A DNA stretch of 54,341 nucleotides. Origin: Burkholderiales bacterium (GTDB lineage: Bacteria > Pseudomonadota > Gammaproteobacteria > Burkholderiales > Burkholderiaceae_E). The DNA is taken from contig JAPOKJ010000021.1 in assembly GCA_029977705.1 (NCBI GenBank), positions 1-54,341 on the forward strand. The letters are read 5' to 3'. This document shows positions 18,153 to 27,406 of this stretch, in pieces. The position numbers were made by a program, and so were the translations under genes. The notes under the pieces were generated by a model. That model did not search any database. It was not told the DNA's origin and was given only the letters and a program-made list of their open reading frames with translations. Positions within the stretch are counted from its first letter, which is position 1. Each line of letters begins with the position of its first letter.

Positions 18153-19025
18153 ATGGGTCAGAAAATTCATCCGATTGGCTTCCGCCTTGCGGTCTCTCGC
18201 AATTGGTCCTCGCGCTGGTATGCCGACAGCAGCCAGTTCGCCACCATGCTGGGCGAAGACATCAAGGTGCGCGAGTACCTGCATCGCAAGCTCAAGGCTG
18301 CCTCGGTGGGCCGTGTGCTGATCGAGCGTCCTGCCAAGAATGCCCGCATCACCATTTTCTCGGCACGTCCGGGCGTGGTCATCGGCAAGAAGGGCGAGGA
18401 CATCGAGACGCTGAAGGTCGACCTGCAGCGCCTGCTCGGCGTACCGGTGCATGTCAACATCGAGGAAATCCGCAAGCCGGAAATCGATGCGCAACTGATC
18501 GCCGACAGCATCACCCAGCAGCTTGAGCGCCGCATCATGTTCCGTCGCGCCATGAAGCGCGCGATGCAGAACGCGATGCGTCTGGGCGCCCAGGGCATCA
18601 AGATCATGAGCTCGGGGCGTCTGAACGGCATCGAGATCGCCCGTACCGAGTGGTATCGCGAAGGCCGTGTGCCCCTGCACACCCTGCGCGCCGACATCGA
18701 CTACGGCACCTCCGAAGCCCGCACCACGTACGGCATCATCGGTGTCAAGGTCTGGGTCTACAAGGGCGACAACCTGGGTCGCAATGATGCACCCCAGGCC
18801 GCTGAAAAAGATGCAGCGCCTGGCGAACGCGACGACCGTCGTCCGCGTCGCGGCCCGCGTCCTGATGGTGCCGGTCCTGCACCGCGCGGCCGTCGTCGTC
18901 CGGAAGGGGCTCCCGCCGGGGATGCGCCGGCTGCCGATGCGCCCAAGACCGCCGTCAAGCGCGTGCGCAAAGTCGCTGCCGAGCCGGCAGCGGGCGATGC
19001 CAAGCCGGAGGGCGGCGCGGAGTGA
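18153..19025 (+). CDS. rpsC: 30S ribosomal protein S3 with extended C-terminal tail
   Basis: Encodes 290 residues. S3 forms part of the mRNA entry channel and its helicase. The start [18 protein letters not shown], the KH domain loop VIGKKGED (76-83) and [20 protein letters not shown] identify the core, which ends near residue 210. Residues 211-290 form a low-complexity tail rich in Ala, Pro, Arg, Asp and Gly, about 55 residues longer than E. coli S3 (233). Such tails occur in Burkholderiales S3; the role is unknown. It lies 46 bp before rplP. Confidence 0.98.
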   Translation: MGQKIHPIGFRLAVSRNWSSRWYADSSQFATMLGEDIKVREYLHRKLKAASVGRVLIERPAKNARITIFSARPGVVIGKKGEDIETLKVDLQRLLGVPVHVNIEEIRKPEIDAQLIADSITQQLERRIMFRRAMKRAMQNAMRLGAQGIKIMSSGRLNGIEIARTEWYREGRVPLHTLRADIDYGTSEARTTYGIIGVKVWVYKGDNLGRNDAPQAAEKDAAPGERDDRRPRRGPRPDGAGPAPRGRRRPEGAPAGDAPAADAPKTAVKRVRKVAAEPAAGDAKPEGGAE

Positions 19026-19071
19026 TCCGCCAGCCTGAAAGCGCCTGGAACACACATTGAAGGAATGAGCG

Positions 19072-19488
19072 ATGCTACAACCTGCACGTCGCAAGTACAG
19101 AAAAGAGCAGAAGGGACGCAACAAGGGGCTGGCCACGCGTGGTGCCTCGGTGTCCTTCGGTGACTTCGGCCTGAAGTCGACTGCTCGCGGTCGCCTGACT
19201 GCCCGCCAAATCGAAGCGGCCCGCCGCGCCATGACCCGCCACATCAAGCGGGGCGGTCGCGTCTGGATCCGTATTTTCCCGGACAAGCCGATCTCCAAGA
19301 AGCCTGCCGAGGTCCGCATGGGTAACGGCAAGGGCAATCCGGAGTACTACGTGGCCGAGATCCAGCCGGGCAAGGTGCTCTACGAGATGGACGGCGTGTC
19401 CGAGCAACTGGCCCGTGAGGCCTTTGCCCTGGCGGCTGCAAAGCTGCCCCTGTCGACGATCTTCGTCAGTCGCATGGTCGGCGCCTGA
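19072..19488 (+). CDS. rplP: 50S ribosomal protein L16
   Basis: Encodes 138 residues. L16 helps position tRNA in the A site and is a late assembly protein. The start [19 protein letters not shown] and the block [20 protein letters not shown] with [19 protein letters not shown] cover the universal features. It is followed after 24 bp by rpmC. Confidence 0.98.
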   Translation: MLQPARRKYRKEQKGRNKGLATRGASVSFGDFGLKSTARGRLTARQIEAARRAMTRHIKRGGRVWIRIFPDKPISKKPAEVRMGNGKGNPEYYVAEIQPGKVLYEMDGVSEQLAREAFALAAAKLPLSTIFVSRMVGA

Positions 19489-19512
19489 TTGCGCCTCTCT
19501 AGGAATACCACC

Positions 19513-19722
19513 ATGGCCACCAAAACCAGCAAGGGCGCGGAACTGCGCGCCAAGGATGCAGCTGCCCTGGGCACCGAGCTCAAGGACCTGCTCAAGGCAC
19601 ACTTTTCCCTGCGCATGCAGAATGCCACCCAGCAGCTCGCCAATAACAGCGCCCTGGGCAAGACGCGTCGCGACATCGCGCGCGTCAAGACCATCCTGCG
19701 CGAAAAAGCCGCTGCCAAGTAA
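19513..19722 (+). CDS. rpmC: 50S ribosomal protein L29
   Basis: Encodes 69 residues of helical protein at the tunnel exit. The typical [15 protein letters not shown] and [17 protein letters not shown] motifs are present. The ATG at 19513 has AGGA upstream, while the more upstream in-frame start at 19489 would add eight unrelated residues. Confidence 0.97.
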   Translation: MATKTSKGAELRAKDAAALGTELKDLLKAHFSLRMQNATQQLANNSALGKTRRDIARVKTILREKAAAK

Positions 19723-19745
19723 GCGGCTGACCAATAGGACCCACC

Positions 19746-20015
19746 ATGAGCGCCACTGAAACCGCCAAGAAGCTCAAGCGCACCCTGCAAGGGCGCGTTG
19801 TGAGCAACAAGATGCAAAAGACCGTCACCGTTCTGATCGAGCGCAAGGTCAAGCATCCGATCTACGGCAAGTACATCTCGGTCTCCAAGAAGTACCACGC
19901 CCACGCCGAGACGCCTTTCAACGAAGGTGATCTCGTCGAAATCCAGGAAGGCCGTCCGATTTCCAAGACCAAGGCCTGGACCGTGACCAAGCTGCTGCAG
20001 GCGGTCTCAGTCTGA
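19746..20015 (+). CDS. rpsQ: 30S ribosomal protein S17
   Basis: Encodes 89 residues; S17 is a primary binder of 16S rRNA. The core [20 protein letters not shown], the [14 protein letters not shown] loop and the end [14 protein letters not shown] identify it. It is the last gene of the S10-type part, before a 352-bp gap. Confidence 0.98.
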   Translation: MSATETAKKLKRTLQGRVVSNKMQKTVTVLIERKVKHPIYGKYISVSKKYHAHAETPFNEGDLVEIQEGRPISKTKAWTVTKLLQAVSV

Positions 20016-20027
20016 TGTGATGTTTCG

Positions 20028-20052
20028 GGCGCCCGTCAGCTTGACAGGCGCC
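20028..20052 (+). repeat. inverted repeat (11-bp arms, one mismatch) over the -35 box
   Basis: The left arm GGCGCCCGTCA (20028-20038) pairs with TGACAGGCGCC (20042-20052) around a 3-nt loop, with one C-A mismatch. No T-run follows, so it is not a standard terminator. The right arm contains the -35 hexamer of the rplN promoter, so it may act as an operator or weaken read-through from rpsQ. Confidence 0.6.
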
Positions 20053-20070
20053 GATTCTCTGTGCCATACT
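20041..20070 (+). promoter_or_regulatory. sigma70-type promoter of the rplN (spc-type) operon
   Basis: A perfect -35 box TTGACA at 20041-20046 and CATACT at 20065-20070 are separated by 18 bp. The position in the rpsQ-rplN gap fits a separate promoter for the spc genes, as in E. coli. The start site would be near 20077, leaving a leader of about 290 nt. Confidence 0.65.
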
Positions 20071-20367
20071 CTAAGGCTTGCTCGAAAAGATTCAAAGTCT
20101 TGCCGGAAAAATGTCCGGTCAGGCTCAAGGGAAGAAGGTAGGAGCGCTGGTCTGCCCAGGCAGTCCAAGTCGGTGAAGTCGGGTGGAAATGCCCGGCGCC
20201 CCCGTCAAAGTGCTCTGCACCAGCCGGAACCCCTGACGAATCCACTTTCGGGTAATGCGTAGCAAATTTCTTCCCAGGTTTTAACCAAACACGGGACCAA
20301 GACTGACCGGTGAACCGGCCGCCTCCTCGAGAGGTTGCAGGGAAACTGATTAAGTTGGGACACAAAA

Positions 20368-20736
20368 ATGATTCAGATGCAGTCCACGATGGACGTAGCC
20401 GACAACACCGGCGCACGTTCAGTTATGTGTATCAAAGTGTTGGGTGGTTCCAAGCGCCGTTATGCCGGCGTCGGAGACATCATCAAGGTCAGCGTCAAGG
20501 AAGCGCAGCCGCGTGGCCGCGTGAAAAAGGGCGAGATCTACAACGCCGTCGTCGTCCGTACCCGCAAGGGCGTGCGTCGCCAGGACGGTTCGCTGATCAA
20601 GTTCGACGCCAACGCCGCCGTCCTGCTCAATGCCAAGCTCGAGCCGATCGGCACGCGCATCTTCGGACCGGTTACCCGTGAACTGCGCACCGAGCGCTTC
20701 ATGAAGATCGTGTCGCTTGCACCTGAAGTGCTGTAA
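20368..20736 (+). CDS. rplN: 50S ribosomal protein L14
   Basis: Encodes 122 residues. L14 sits at the subunit interface and also binds the silencing factor RsfS. The start [20 protein letters not shown] and the end [20 protein letters not shown] are highly conserved. It is the first gene after the second ribosomal promoter, with only a weak ribosome binding site. rplX follows after 12 bp. Confidence 0.98.
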   Translation: MIQMQSTMDVADNTGARSVMCIKVLGGSKRRYAGVGDIIKVSVKEAQPRGRVKKGEIYNAVVVRTRKGVRRQDGSLIKFDANAAVLLNAKLEPIGTRIFGPVTRELRTERFMKIVSLAPEVL

Positions 20737-20748
20737 GGAGCCCCAGAC

Positions 20749-21066
20749 ATGCAAAAAATCAAGAAAGGCGACGAGGTCGTCGTCATCGCCGGTCGTGACA
20801 AGGGCAAGCGCGGTGTCGTGCTCAGCCGTGTCGACGAATCGCACCTGTTGGTCGAAGGCGTGAACGTCGTCAAGAAGTCCCAGCGGCCCAACCCCATGAA
20901 GGGCGAGACCGGCGGCATCATCGACAAGACCATGCCGATCGACCAGTCGAATGTCATGGTGTTCAACCCGGGCACTGGAAAGGGCGACCGCGTTGGCTTC
21001 AAGATGCTCGACGATGGCAAGAAGGTTCGCGTCTTCAAGTCCAACGGCGAACAGCTCAAGGCTTGA
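20749..21066 (+). CDS. rplX: 50S ribosomal protein L24
   Basis: Encodes 105 residues; an assembly initiator protein with a KOW motif near the N-terminus ([18 protein letters not shown]). The [18 protein letters not shown] strand and the end [10 protein letters not shown] agree with the family. It is followed by a 116-bp gap before rplE. Confidence 0.98.
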   Translation: MQKIKKGDEVVVIAGRDKGKRGVVLSRVDESHLLVEGVNVVKKSQRPNPMKGETGGIIDKTMPIDQSNVMVFNPGTGKGDRVGFKMLDDGKKVRVFKSNGEQLKA

Positions 21067-21182
21067 GCCTCTCGCTAGACCGATAGACGATTCACTGCAC
21101 CACCGCCCGCAAAAACAGTACACCCAGGTTCTGAGCGATATCCGCAAGGCGCCGTACAGGATTGCAAGGCAAGGACGAAGAA

Positions 21183-21722
21183 ATGGCCCGTTTTCAACAA
21201 CAGTACAAAGACAAGGTCGTGCCGGATCTGATGGCCAAGTTTGGCTATAAATCCAGCATGGAAGTGCCGCGCATCACCAAGATCACCCTGAACATGGGGG
21301 TTGGTGAGGCGATTGCGGACAAGAAGATCCTCGACAATGCCGTCGCCGACCTGACCAAGATTGCCGGCCAGAAGCCGGTGACGACGAAGGCCAAGAAGGC
21401 CATCGCCGGCTTCAAGATCCGCCAGGGCTATCCCCTGGGTTGCATGGTGACCCTGCGGGGCCCGCGCATGTTTGAATTCCTCGATCGCCTGGTCACCGTC
21501 GCCTTCCCGCGCGTGCGTGACTTCCGTGGTGTGTCCGGTCGTGCCTTCGATGGCCGTGGCAACTACAACATCGGCGTGAAAGAGCAGATCATCTTCCCCG
21601 AGATCGAGTACGACAAGGTTGACGCGCTGCGTGGTCTGAACATCAGCATCACGACGACGGCCAAGACGGACGACGAAGCCAAGGCGCTGCTGGCTGCCTT
21701 CCGTTTCCCGTTCCGCAACTAG
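21183..21722 (+). CDS. rplE: 50S ribosomal protein L5
   Basis: Encodes 179 residues; L5 binds 5S rRNA in the central protuberance. Conserved parts are [38 protein letters not shown] and the C-terminal [17 protein letters not shown]. The ATG at 21183 is preceded by AAGGACGAAG; the start at 21162 would add seven unrelated residues. In E. coli the S8 repressor site is at the start of this gene; no clear copy was recognised here. Confidence 0.98.
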   Translation: MARFQQQYKDKVVPDLMAKFGYKSSMEVPRITKITLNMGVGEAIADKKILDNAVADLTKIAGQKPVTTKAKKAIAGFKIRQGYPLGCMVTLRGPRMFEFLDRLVTVAFPRVRDFRGVSGRAFDGRGNYNIGVKEQIIFPEIEYDKVDALRGLNISITTTAKTDDEAKALLAAFRFPFRN

Positions 21723-21766
21723 TTCCGTCAATCTCGCTGCATCAGTTAGCAAAAAGGATTTGGCAA

Positions 21767-22072
21767 GTGGCTAAACTTTCCCTGATCAATCGTGAGTTGA
21801 AACGCGAAGCAACCGTTCGCAAGTACGCCAAAAAGCGCGCTGAACTCAACGCCATCATCAATGACCAGTCGCGCTCGGATGAAGAGCGTTACGCGGCCCG
21901 CCTGGCTTTCCAGAAGCTGCCGCGCAACTCGAGCCCGTCGCGCCTGCGCAATCGTTGTGACATCACCGGTCGTCCGCGCGGAACCTTCCGCAAGTTCGGA
22001 TTGGCCCGCCTCAAACTGCGCGATATTGCCATGCGCGGCGAGGTGCCCGGTCTGACCAAGGCCAGCTGGTAA
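21767..22072 (+). CDS. rpsN: 30S ribosomal protein S14 (zinc-free long form)
   Basis: Encodes 101 residues from a GTG start with AAGGA upstream. The C-terminal block [20 protein letters not shown] and [11 protein letters not shown] identify S14. The protein is the long C-minus form, without the two CxxC pairs of the zinc-binding short form. It lies 44 bp after rplE. Confidence 0.98.
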   Translation: MAKLSLINRELKREATVRKYAKKRAELNAIINDQSRSDEERYAARLAFQKLPRNSSPSRLRNRCDITGRPRGTFRKFGLARLKLRDIAMRGEVPGLTKASW

Positions 22073-22086
22073 GCGAGGAACAAAGC

Positions 22087-22482
22087 ATGAGCATGAGCGA
22101 CCCCATCGCCGATATGTTCACCCGCATCCGCAATGCGCAGATGGTGGAGAAGAAATCGGTTTCGATGCCCTCGTCAAAACTCAAGGTGGCAATTGCCAAT
22201 GTCTTGAGGGATGAAGGCTACATCGACGGTTATGACATCAAGAGTGAAGGCGCCAAGTCCGAACTCCAGGTGCAACTGAAATATTACGCCGGCCGTCCGG
22301 TCATCGAGCGTCTCGAGCGGATCTCCCGCCCGGGCCTGCGCGTGTACAAGGACCGCCACAGCGTGCCTCAGGTCATGAATGGCCTGGGCATCGCGATCAT
22401 GACCACCTCCAAAGGCATCATGACTGACCGCAAAGCCCGTGCAACCGGGCTGGGTGGTGAAGTCATCGCCTATGTCGCCTAA
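22087..22482 (+). CDS. rpsH: 30S ribosomal protein S8
   Basis: Encodes 131 residues; S8 organises the 16S central domain and in E. coli represses the spc operon. The start [15 protein letters not shown], the middle [20 protein letters not shown] and the end [13 protein letters not shown] are characteristic. GAGGAA lies 7 bp before the first ATG (22087); a second ATG two codons later is possible. Confidence 0.98.
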   Translation: MSMSDPIADMFTRIRNAQMVEKKSVSMPSSKLKVAIANVLRDEGYIDGYDIKSEGAKSELQVQLKYYAGRPVIERLERISRPGLRVYKDRHSVPQVMNGLGIAIMTTSKGIMTDRKARATGLGGEVIAYVA

Positions 22483-22491
22483 GGAGCTGTC

Positions 22492-23025
22492 ATGTCCCGC
22501 GTAGGCAAGAATCCGATCCAAGTACCGGCCGGTGTTGAAGTCACCATCGGCTCCGAAGCGATCAGCGTCAAGGGCAAGCTGGGTACGCTCAGTCAGCGCC
22601 TGCATCCGAAAGTCCTGGTCAAGAAAGATGCTTCGACCCTCACCTTCGATGTCGCTGACGAGTCCCGTGAAGCCAATGCGATGAGCGGCACGATGCGGGC
22701 CCTGGTGGCCAACATGGTGCACGGCGTCGACAAAGGCTTCGAGAAGAAACTCACCCTGGTGGGCGTGGGCTATCGCGCCGCCGCCCAGGGCAATGTGGTC
22801 AACCTTCAGGTCGGCTACTCGCACCCGGTCAATCACAAGATGCCCGAAGGTGTGAAGGTCGAGACCCCGACCCAGACCGAGATCGTCGTCAAAGGCGCCG
22901 ATCGTCAGAAGGTCGGCCAGATCGCTGCCGAAATCCGCGCGTACAAGCCGCCCGAGCCCTACAAGGGCAAAGGCATCCGCTACGTGGATGAAGTGGTGGT
23001 CATCAAGGAAACCAAGAAGAAATAA
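22492..23025 (+). CDS. rplF: 50S ribosomal protein L6
   Basis: Encodes 177 residues with the two repeated L6 domains. Motifs are [15 protein letters not shown] at the start, [15 protein letters not shown] in the middle and [16 protein letters not shown] at the C-terminal rRNA-binding site. It lies 9 bp after rpsH and 12 bp before rplR. Confidence 0.98.
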   Translation: MSRVGKNPIQVPAGVEVTIGSEAISVKGKLGTLSQRLHPKVLVKKDASTLTFDVADESREANAMSGTMRALVANMVHGVDKGFEKKLTLVGVGYRAAAQGNVVNLQVGYSHPVNHKMPEGVKVETPTQTEIVVKGADRQKVGQIAAEIRAYKPPEPYKGKGIRYVDEVVVIKETKKK

Positions 23026-23037
23026 GGCGTAAACGAC

Positions 23038-23403
23038 ATGAACAAGAAAGTTGCTCGCCTGCGTCGCGCACGTCAGACCCGGCTCAAGATTGCCGAGCTG
23101 CGTGTCAATCGCCTGACGATTTATCGATCCAACCTGCATATCTACGCCAGCATCATCGATGCCAGCGGCAGCAAGGTCCTGGTGACGGCCTCGTCCAACG
23201 ACACCGCCACCCGTGCCGAACTGAAGGCCGCCGAAGGCAATGGCGGCAATGTCGACGCTGCCAAACTGGTCGGCAAGCTGGTGGCCGAGCGGGCCCTGAA
23301 AGCAGGGATCTCGAGCGTCGCCTTCGATCGCGCAGGCTATCGTTATCACGGACGCGTCAAGGCGCTGGCCGAGGCGGCTCGTGAAGCCGGCCTCCAGTTC
23401 TAA
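23038..23403 (+). CDS. rplR: 50S ribosomal protein L18
   Basis: Encodes 121 residues; binds 5S rRNA with L5. The Arg-rich start [33 protein letters not shown] and the C-terminal [20 protein letters not shown] identify it. Confidence 0.98.
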   Translation: MNKKVARLRRARQTRLKIAELRVNRLTIYRSNLHIYASIIDASGSKVLVTASSNDTATRAELKAAEGNGGNVDAAKLVGKLVAERALKAGISSVAFDRAGYRYHGRVKALAEAAREAGLQF

Positions 23404-23427
23404 GCTGCAGACGCAATAGGAATTCTC

Positions 23428-23946
23428 ATGGCAAAAGTTCAAGCACGGGTCAACAGCGAAGAGCGCGATGATGGGCTTCGCGAGAAGATGATTGCGGTCA
23501 ACCGCGTCACCAAGGTGGTGAAAGGTGGCCGGATCATGGGCTTCGCAGCACTCACCGTCGTCGGCGACGGTGATGGCCGCATCGGCATGGGCAAGGGCAA
23601 GGCGCGCGAAGTGCCGGTCGCTGTCCAGAAGGCGATGGAAGAAGCTCGCCGCCGCATGTTCAAGGTCCAACTGAAGAACGGCACGGTTCAGCACCTGGTC
23701 GAAGGCCGCCATGGCGCCGCCCGCGTGTTCCTGGCACCGGCCCCCGAAGGTACCGGCATCATCGCCGGCGGCCCGATGCGTGCCGTCTTTGAGGTCATCG
23801 GTGTGACCAACGTCGTGGCCAAGAGCCATGGCTCGACCAATCCCTACAACATGGTGCGCGCCACCCTGGACGCCTTCAAGCACATGACCACCCCCGCCGA
23901 AGTGGCGGCCAAGCGTGGCAAGAGCATTGAAGAGATCCTGGCCTGA
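23428..23946 (+). CDS. rpsE: 30S ribosomal protein S5
   Basis: Encodes 172 residues; S5 contributes to decoding fidelity and the mRNA entry channel. Visible features are the double-stranded-RNA-binding-like part [20 protein letters not shown] with [20 protein letters not shown], and the C-terminal [17 protein letters not shown] 42-bp gap separates it from rpmD. Confidence 0.98.
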   Translation: MAKVQARVNSEERDDGLREKMIAVNRVTKVVKGGRIMGFAALTVVGDGDGRIGMGKGKAREVPVAVQKAMEEARRRMFKVQLKNGTVQHLVEGRHGAARVFLAPAPEGTGIIAGGPMRAVFEVIGVTNVVAKSHGSTNPYNMVRATLDAFKHMTTPAEVAAKRGKSIEEILA

Positions 23947-23988
23947 TCGCGCCCCAGCCCCTAAAGTCCTGAAGGCAAAAAGGCCATC

Positions 23989-24168
23989 ATGAGCAAGAAG
24001 ACCGTCAAAGTGACCCTGGTCCGCAGCCCCGCTGGCACCCGTGCATCGCACCGTGCCACCGTGCTGGGTCTGGGCCTGAAAAAGATTCGTCAATCCCGTG
24101 AACTGGAAGACACTCCTGCCGTGCGCGGCATGATCACCAAGGTGTCCTACCTGGTCAAGGCCGAATAA
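23989..24168 (+). CDS. rpmD: 50S ribosomal protein L30
   Basis: A short gene of 59 codons plus stop. The product begins [20 protein letters not shown] and contains [19 protein letters not shown] and a terminal VSYLVKAE, the L30 pattern for binding to 5S/23S rRNA helices. AAAAGG lies upstream of the ATG. Its place between rpsE and rplO is the standard one. Confidence 0.97.
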   Translation: MSKKTVKVTLVRSPAGTRASHRATVLGLGLKKIRQSRELEDTPAVRGMITKVSYLVKAE

Positions 24169-24185
24169 GGCATCGGAATTCAATC

Positions 24186-24662
24186 ATGCGTCTGAATACC
24201 ATTGCGCCCGCTGAAGGCGCCAAGCACTCCAAGAAACGCGTCGGTCGTGGTATCGGCTCGGGTCTGGGCAAGACCGCAGGTCGCGGTCACAAAGGTCAGA
24301 AATCTCGCGCGGGTGGCTTTCACAAGGTCGGCTTCGAAGGCGGCCAGATGCCCCTGCAGCGTCGTCTACCCAAGCGTGGTTTCAAGTCGATGGCTGCCGG
24401 GCTGACCGCGCAGATCCGCCTGTCGGACCTGCAGGCCATGGAAGCGACCGACATCGACCTGCTCAGCCTGCGCGAAGTCGGCCTGGCCGATGCCTTCACG
24501 CAAGCGGCCAAGGTCTTCCTGTCCGGCTCGATCGAGCGCAAGGTCAACCTCAAGGGCATTGGTGTCACCAAGGGTGCCAAGGCTGCCATCGAGGCGGCCG
24601 GCGGCACGGTTGAGGCGCTGGCCGAAAAGCCGGTGGTCAAGAAGCTGCCGAAGAAGGCCTGA
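24186..24662 (+). CDS. rplO: 50S ribosomal protein L15
   Basis: Encodes 158 residues, about 14 more than E. coli L15. The Gly/Lys/Arg-rich N-terminal extension [20 protein letters not shown] and [20 protein letters not shown] with RRLPKRGF are hallmarks. The extra length lies in the Ala- and Lys-rich C-terminus. A strong hairpin follows the stop codon directly. Confidence 0.98.
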   Translation: MRLNTIAPAEGAKHSKKRVGRGIGSGLGKTAGRGHKGQKSRAGGFHKVGFEGGQMPLQRRLPKRGFKSMAAGLTAQIRLSDLQAMEATDIDLLSLREVGLADAFTQAAKVFLSGSIERKVNLKGIGVTKGAKAAIEAAGGTVEALAEKPVVKKLPKKA

Positions 24663-24664
24663 GC

Positions 24665-24683
24665 GACTCACGTTTCGTGAGTC
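24665..24683 (+). other. perfect 8-bp hairpin in the rplO-secY gap
   Basis: GACTCACG (24665-24672) and CGTGAGTC (24676-24683) form a perfect stem with a TTT loop three bases after the rplO stop codon. No T-run follows, so complete termination is unlikely. It may be an RNA-processing or stability element that sets secY expression apart from the ribosomal genes. Confidence 0.6.
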
Positions 24684-24725
24684 ATCAAGTTCTCGCAACG
24701 CCCCCAGCCAGAAAAACGTAACAGC

Positions 24726-26042
24726 GTGTCAGCCAACTCCTCTGTCCTGTCCAGAGCATCGAAATCAGGCGATCTGAAAAGTCGCCTGGTTTTCCTGTTG
24801 CTGGCCCTGGTGGTGTATCGCATCGGTGCGCACATCCCGGTGCCGGGCATCGACCCCGATCAGCTTGCTGCGCTCTTCAAGAGTCAGCAAGGCGGCATCC
24901 TGGGCATGTTCAACATGTTTTCGGGTGGTGCGTTGTCGCGCTTCACGATCTTTGCCCTGGGCATCATGCCCTACATCTCGGCCTCGATCATCTTCCAGCT
25001 CCTGACTGTGGTCGTGCCTTCCCTCGAGGCGATCAAGAAGGAAGGCGAGGCGGGTCGGCGCGCGATCAACAAGTACACCCGCTGGGCTACCGGCGCCCTG
25101 GCCACATTCCAGGCGCTGGGCATCGCGGTGGCCCTTGAGGCGCAGCCCGGCCTGGTCGTAGATCCCGGCATCACGTTCCGGTTCGTGACGGTGGTATCGC
25201 TGGTCACCGGGACGATGTTCCTGATGTGGCTGGGTGAGCAGATCACCGAGCGCGGGCTGGGCAACGGCATCTCCATTCTGATCTTCGCCGGCATTGCAGC
25301 TGGCCTGCCGGGCGCATTGGCCGGAATGGGCGAATTGGTCCGCACCGGCACCATGCACCCGCTGGCGGCGATCTTCATTGTGGCGCTGGTCCTGCTGGTT
25401 ACGGCTGCCGTGGTGTTCGTCGAGCGCGGTCAGCGCAAGATCACCGTCAATTACGCCAAGCGCCAGGTCGGCAACCGGGTGTTCCAGGGCCAGACCTCAC
25501 ACCTGCCGCTCAAATTGAACATGGCTGGCGTGATTCCCCCGATCTTCGCCTCTTCGATCATCCTGTTCCCGGCCACCATTGCCCAGTGGTTCACCAGTGG
25601 CGACGTCAGCAATCCGGTGGTGCGCTTCATCAAGGACCTCGGCGCGACGCTCTCGCCCGGTCAGCCGGTCTATATCCTGTTGTATGCCCTGGCCATCATC
25701 TTCTTCTGCTTCTTCTACACCGCGCTGGTGTTCAACAGCCGCGAGACGGCCGAGAACCTGAAAAAGAGCGGCGCCCTGTTGCCGGGTATTCGTCCTGGCG
25801 AGCAGAGTGCGAAGTACATCGACAAGATCCTGATGCGTCTGACCCTGGTGGGCGCGATCTACATCACGCTGGTCTGTCTGTTGCCCGAGTTTTTGGTGCT
25901 CAAGTGGAACGTGCCGTTCTACTTTGGCGGCACTTCCCTGTTGATCATCGTGGTGGTCACGATGGACTTCATGACCCAGGTACAGGCCTACCTGATGTCG
26001 CATCAGTACGAAAGTCTGCTGCGCAAGGCCAACGCGAAATGA
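24726..26042 (+). CDS. secY: preprotein translocase subunit SecY
   Basis: Encodes 438 residues with ten membrane helices: the protein-conducting channel of the Sec translocon in the inner membrane. Landmarks are [14 protein letters not shown] in the first helix, the second-helix plug region [37 protein letters not shown] and the conserved C-terminal [20 protein letters not shown]. The start is GTG and no clear Shine-Dalgarno is visible; the N-terminus matches homologues (MSANSSV...), so the start is kept. It lies 63 bp after rplO, past a hairpin. Confidence 0.98.
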   Translation: MSANSSVLSRASKSGDLKSRLVFLLLALVVYRIGAHIPVPGIDPDQLAALFKSQQGGILGMFNMFSGGALSRFTIFALGIMPYISASIIFQLLTVVVPSLEAIKKEGEAGRRAINKYTRWATGALATFQALGIAVALEAQPGLVVDPGITFRFVTVVSLVTGTMFLMWLGEQITERGLGNGISILIFAGIAAGLPGALAGMGELVRTGTMHPLAAIFIVALVLLVTAAVVFVERGQRKITVNYAKRQVGNRVFQGQTSHLPLKLNMAGVIPPIFASSIILFPATIAQWFTSGDVSNPVVRFIKDLGATLSPGQPVYILLYALAIIFFCFFYTALVFNSRETAENLKKSGALLPGIRPGEQSAKYIDKILMRLTLVGAIYITLVCLLPEFLVLKWNVPFYFGGTSLLIIVVVTMDFMTQVQAYLMSHQYESLLRKANAK

Positions 26043-26076
26043 TCTGGATTCATTAGCGGGAACAATGTAATCGGCC

Positions 26077-26295
26077 ATGAGCAAGGAAGATTTCATTCAG
26101 ATGCAGGGCGAGGTGGTAGAAAACCTGCCCAACGCGACATTCCGGGTGAAGTTGGAAAATGGACATGTGGTCTTGGGCCACATCTCCGGCAAGATGCGCA
26201 TGCACTACATCCGTATCTTGCCGGGTGACAAGGTGACGGTTGAGCTGACGCCGTACGACCTGAGTCGCGCAAGGATTGTTTTCCGCGCGCGATGA
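26077..26295 (+). CDS. infA: translation initiation factor IF-1
   Basis: Encodes 72 residues with an OB (S1-like) fold; binds the 30S A site during initiation. The sequence has [40 protein letters not shown] and the conserved end [16 protein letters not shown]. It sits between secY and rpmJ, as in many Betaproteobacteria. Confidence 0.98.
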   Translation: MSKEDFIQMQGEVVENLPNATFRVKLENGHVVLGHISGKMRMHYIRILPGDKVTVELTPYDLSRARIVFRAR

Positions 26296-26340
26296 AGGCA
26301 GCGTCGATCAGATGGAACGAACAGTTTTAGAGGTAAGGCA

Positions 26341-26454
26341 ATGAAAGTAGCAGCATCGATCAAGAAGATCTGTCGCAATTGCAAAGTGATCAAGCGCAAT
26401 GGCGTCGTGCGGGTCATTTGCAAGGATCCGCGCCACAAGCAGCGTCAAGGATAA
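26341..26454 (+). CDS. rpmJ: 50S ribosomal protein L36 (zinc-binding form)
   Basis: A very short gene encoding 37 residues: start [20 protein letters not shown], then [16 protein letters not shown]. Zinc ligands C11, C14, C27 and H32 are all present, so this is the C-plus type. A GAGGTAAGGC-like ribosome binding site precedes the ATG. It lies 45 bp after infA and 9 bp before rpsM, the usual position. Confidence 0.97.
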   Translation: MKVAASIKKICRNCKVIKRNGVVRVICKDPRHKQRQG

Positions 26455-26463
26455 GGATTAACC

Positions 26464-26829
26464 ATGGCCCGTATTGCAGGTATCAACATTCCCGATCGCC
26501 AGCACACCGAAATCGGTCTGACGGCAATCTATGGCATTGGCCGCACCCGCGCCCGCGCAATTTGCGAGGCAGCCGGCGTCGCCGTCACCAAGAAGATCAA
26601 GGATCTGAACGACGCTGAACTCGAGCGCATTCGCGACGAGATCAACAAGCTGAACGTCGAAGGCGATCTGCGTCGTGAACTGACGATGTCGATCAAGCGC
26701 CTGATGGACCTGGGCTGCTATCGCGGTCTGCGTCATCGTCGTGGCCTGCCGGTGCGTGGTCAGCGCACCCGCACCAATGCCCGCACCCGCAAGGGACCGC
26801 GCAAAGCCGCGATGGCGATGAAGAAATAA
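26464..26829 (+). CDS. rpsM: 30S ribosomal protein S13
   Basis: Encodes 121 residues; forms intersubunit bridges at the head of the 30S. The start [20 protein letters not shown], the helix-hairpin-helix region and the basic tail [14 protein letters not shown] are typical. In E. coli the S4 translational repressor site is upstream of this gene; here rpmJ is only 9 bp away. Confidence 0.98.
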   Translation: MARIAGINIPDRQHTEIGLTAIYGIGRTRARAICEAAGVAVTKKIKDLNDAELERIRDEINKLNVEGDLRRELTMSIKRLMDLGCYRGLRHRRGLPVRGQRTRTNARTRKGPRKAAMAMKK

Positions 26830-26844
26830 TCGGAGTTCCAAGAA

Positions 26845-27255
26845 ATGGCAAAGTCCCCGCAACAAGCGTCCAACTCCGGCAGCCGCGTCCGCAAGAAAGT
26901 TCGCAAGAACGTTTCGGACGGCATCGCTCACGTGCACGCTTCGTTCAACAACACCATCATCACCATCACCGACCGCCAGGGCAATGCCTTGTCGTGGGCG
27001 ACCTCTGGTGGTGCCGGCTTCAAGGGCTCGCGCAAATCGACCCCTTTCGCCGCCCAGGTGGCTTCCGAGGCAGCCGGTCGTGCTGCGCAGGAATGCGGCA
27101 TCAAGAACCTCGATGTCCTGATCAAGGGCCCGGGTCCTGGCCGTGAATCGTCGGTGCGCGCGCTCAATGCGCTGGGCATCAAGATCCTGTCGATCTCCGA
27201 CATCACGCCGGTCCCGCACAATGGTTGCCGTCCGCCGAAAAAGCGCCGTATCTGA
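26845..27255 (+). CDS. rpsK: 30S ribosomal protein S11
   Basis: Encodes 136 residues; part of the platform near the E-site mRNA. Family motifs are [34 protein letters not shown] and the end [21 protein letters not shown] 151-bp gap with a strong hairpin separates it from rpsD. Confidence 0.98.
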   Translation: MAKSPQQASNSGSRVRKKVRKNVSDGIAHVHASFNNTIITITDRQGNALSWATSGGAGFKGSRKSTPFAAQVASEAAGRAAQECGIKNLDVLIKGPGPGRESSVRALNALGIKILSISDITPVPHNGCRPPKKRRI

Positions 27256-27280
27256 CGCGCTGAAATTCCCTGTTTGAACC

Positions 27281-27301
27281 GGCGGGAGCCCTGCTCCCGC
27301 C
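27281..27301 (+). other. perfect 9-bp hairpin in the rpsK-rpsD gap
   Basis: GGCGGGAGC (27281-27289) and GCTCCCGCC (27293-27301) form a perfect stem with a 3-nt loop. No T-run follows. A smaller stem GCAAC/GTTGC lies at 27369-27382, just before the rpsD ribosome binding site. It may be a processing or attenuation site, or part of an S4-binding element, since S4 is encoded next. Confidence 0.6.
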
Positions 27302-27406
27302 CCAAGCCCACCGTCCGCCGCCTGCAGGGCATTCATGCCCTGAGGCCGCCTCAAAGCGCGGACTAACCGCAACGCCTGTTGCGTATTCGAGAAAGGAAGA
27401 CCCACC

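Larger units (their letters stand above)
20016..20367 (+). other. 352-bp gap between the S10-type and spc-type operons
   Basis: No gene is supported here. The segment contains an 11-bp stem hairpin at 20028-20052, a promoter overlapping its right arm, and then about 290 nt of leader before rplN. A short frame at 20017-20262 has no ribosome binding site and no recognisable content. The position matches the spc promoter gap of E. coli, but it is about twice as long. Confidence 0.6.

Noticed and set aside
20017-20262. Small open frame in the rpsQ-rplN gap
   Set aside because: No ribosome binding site, begins two bases after the rpsQ stop and runs through the promoter; the product has no recognisable features.
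22174-24183. A 669-codon open frame on the minus strand opposite the rpsH-rpmD genes
   Set aside because: It is a mirror of a conserved ribosomal operon in high-GC DNA; its composition is His/Asp/Gly-rich without known domains and there is no promoter or ribosome binding site.
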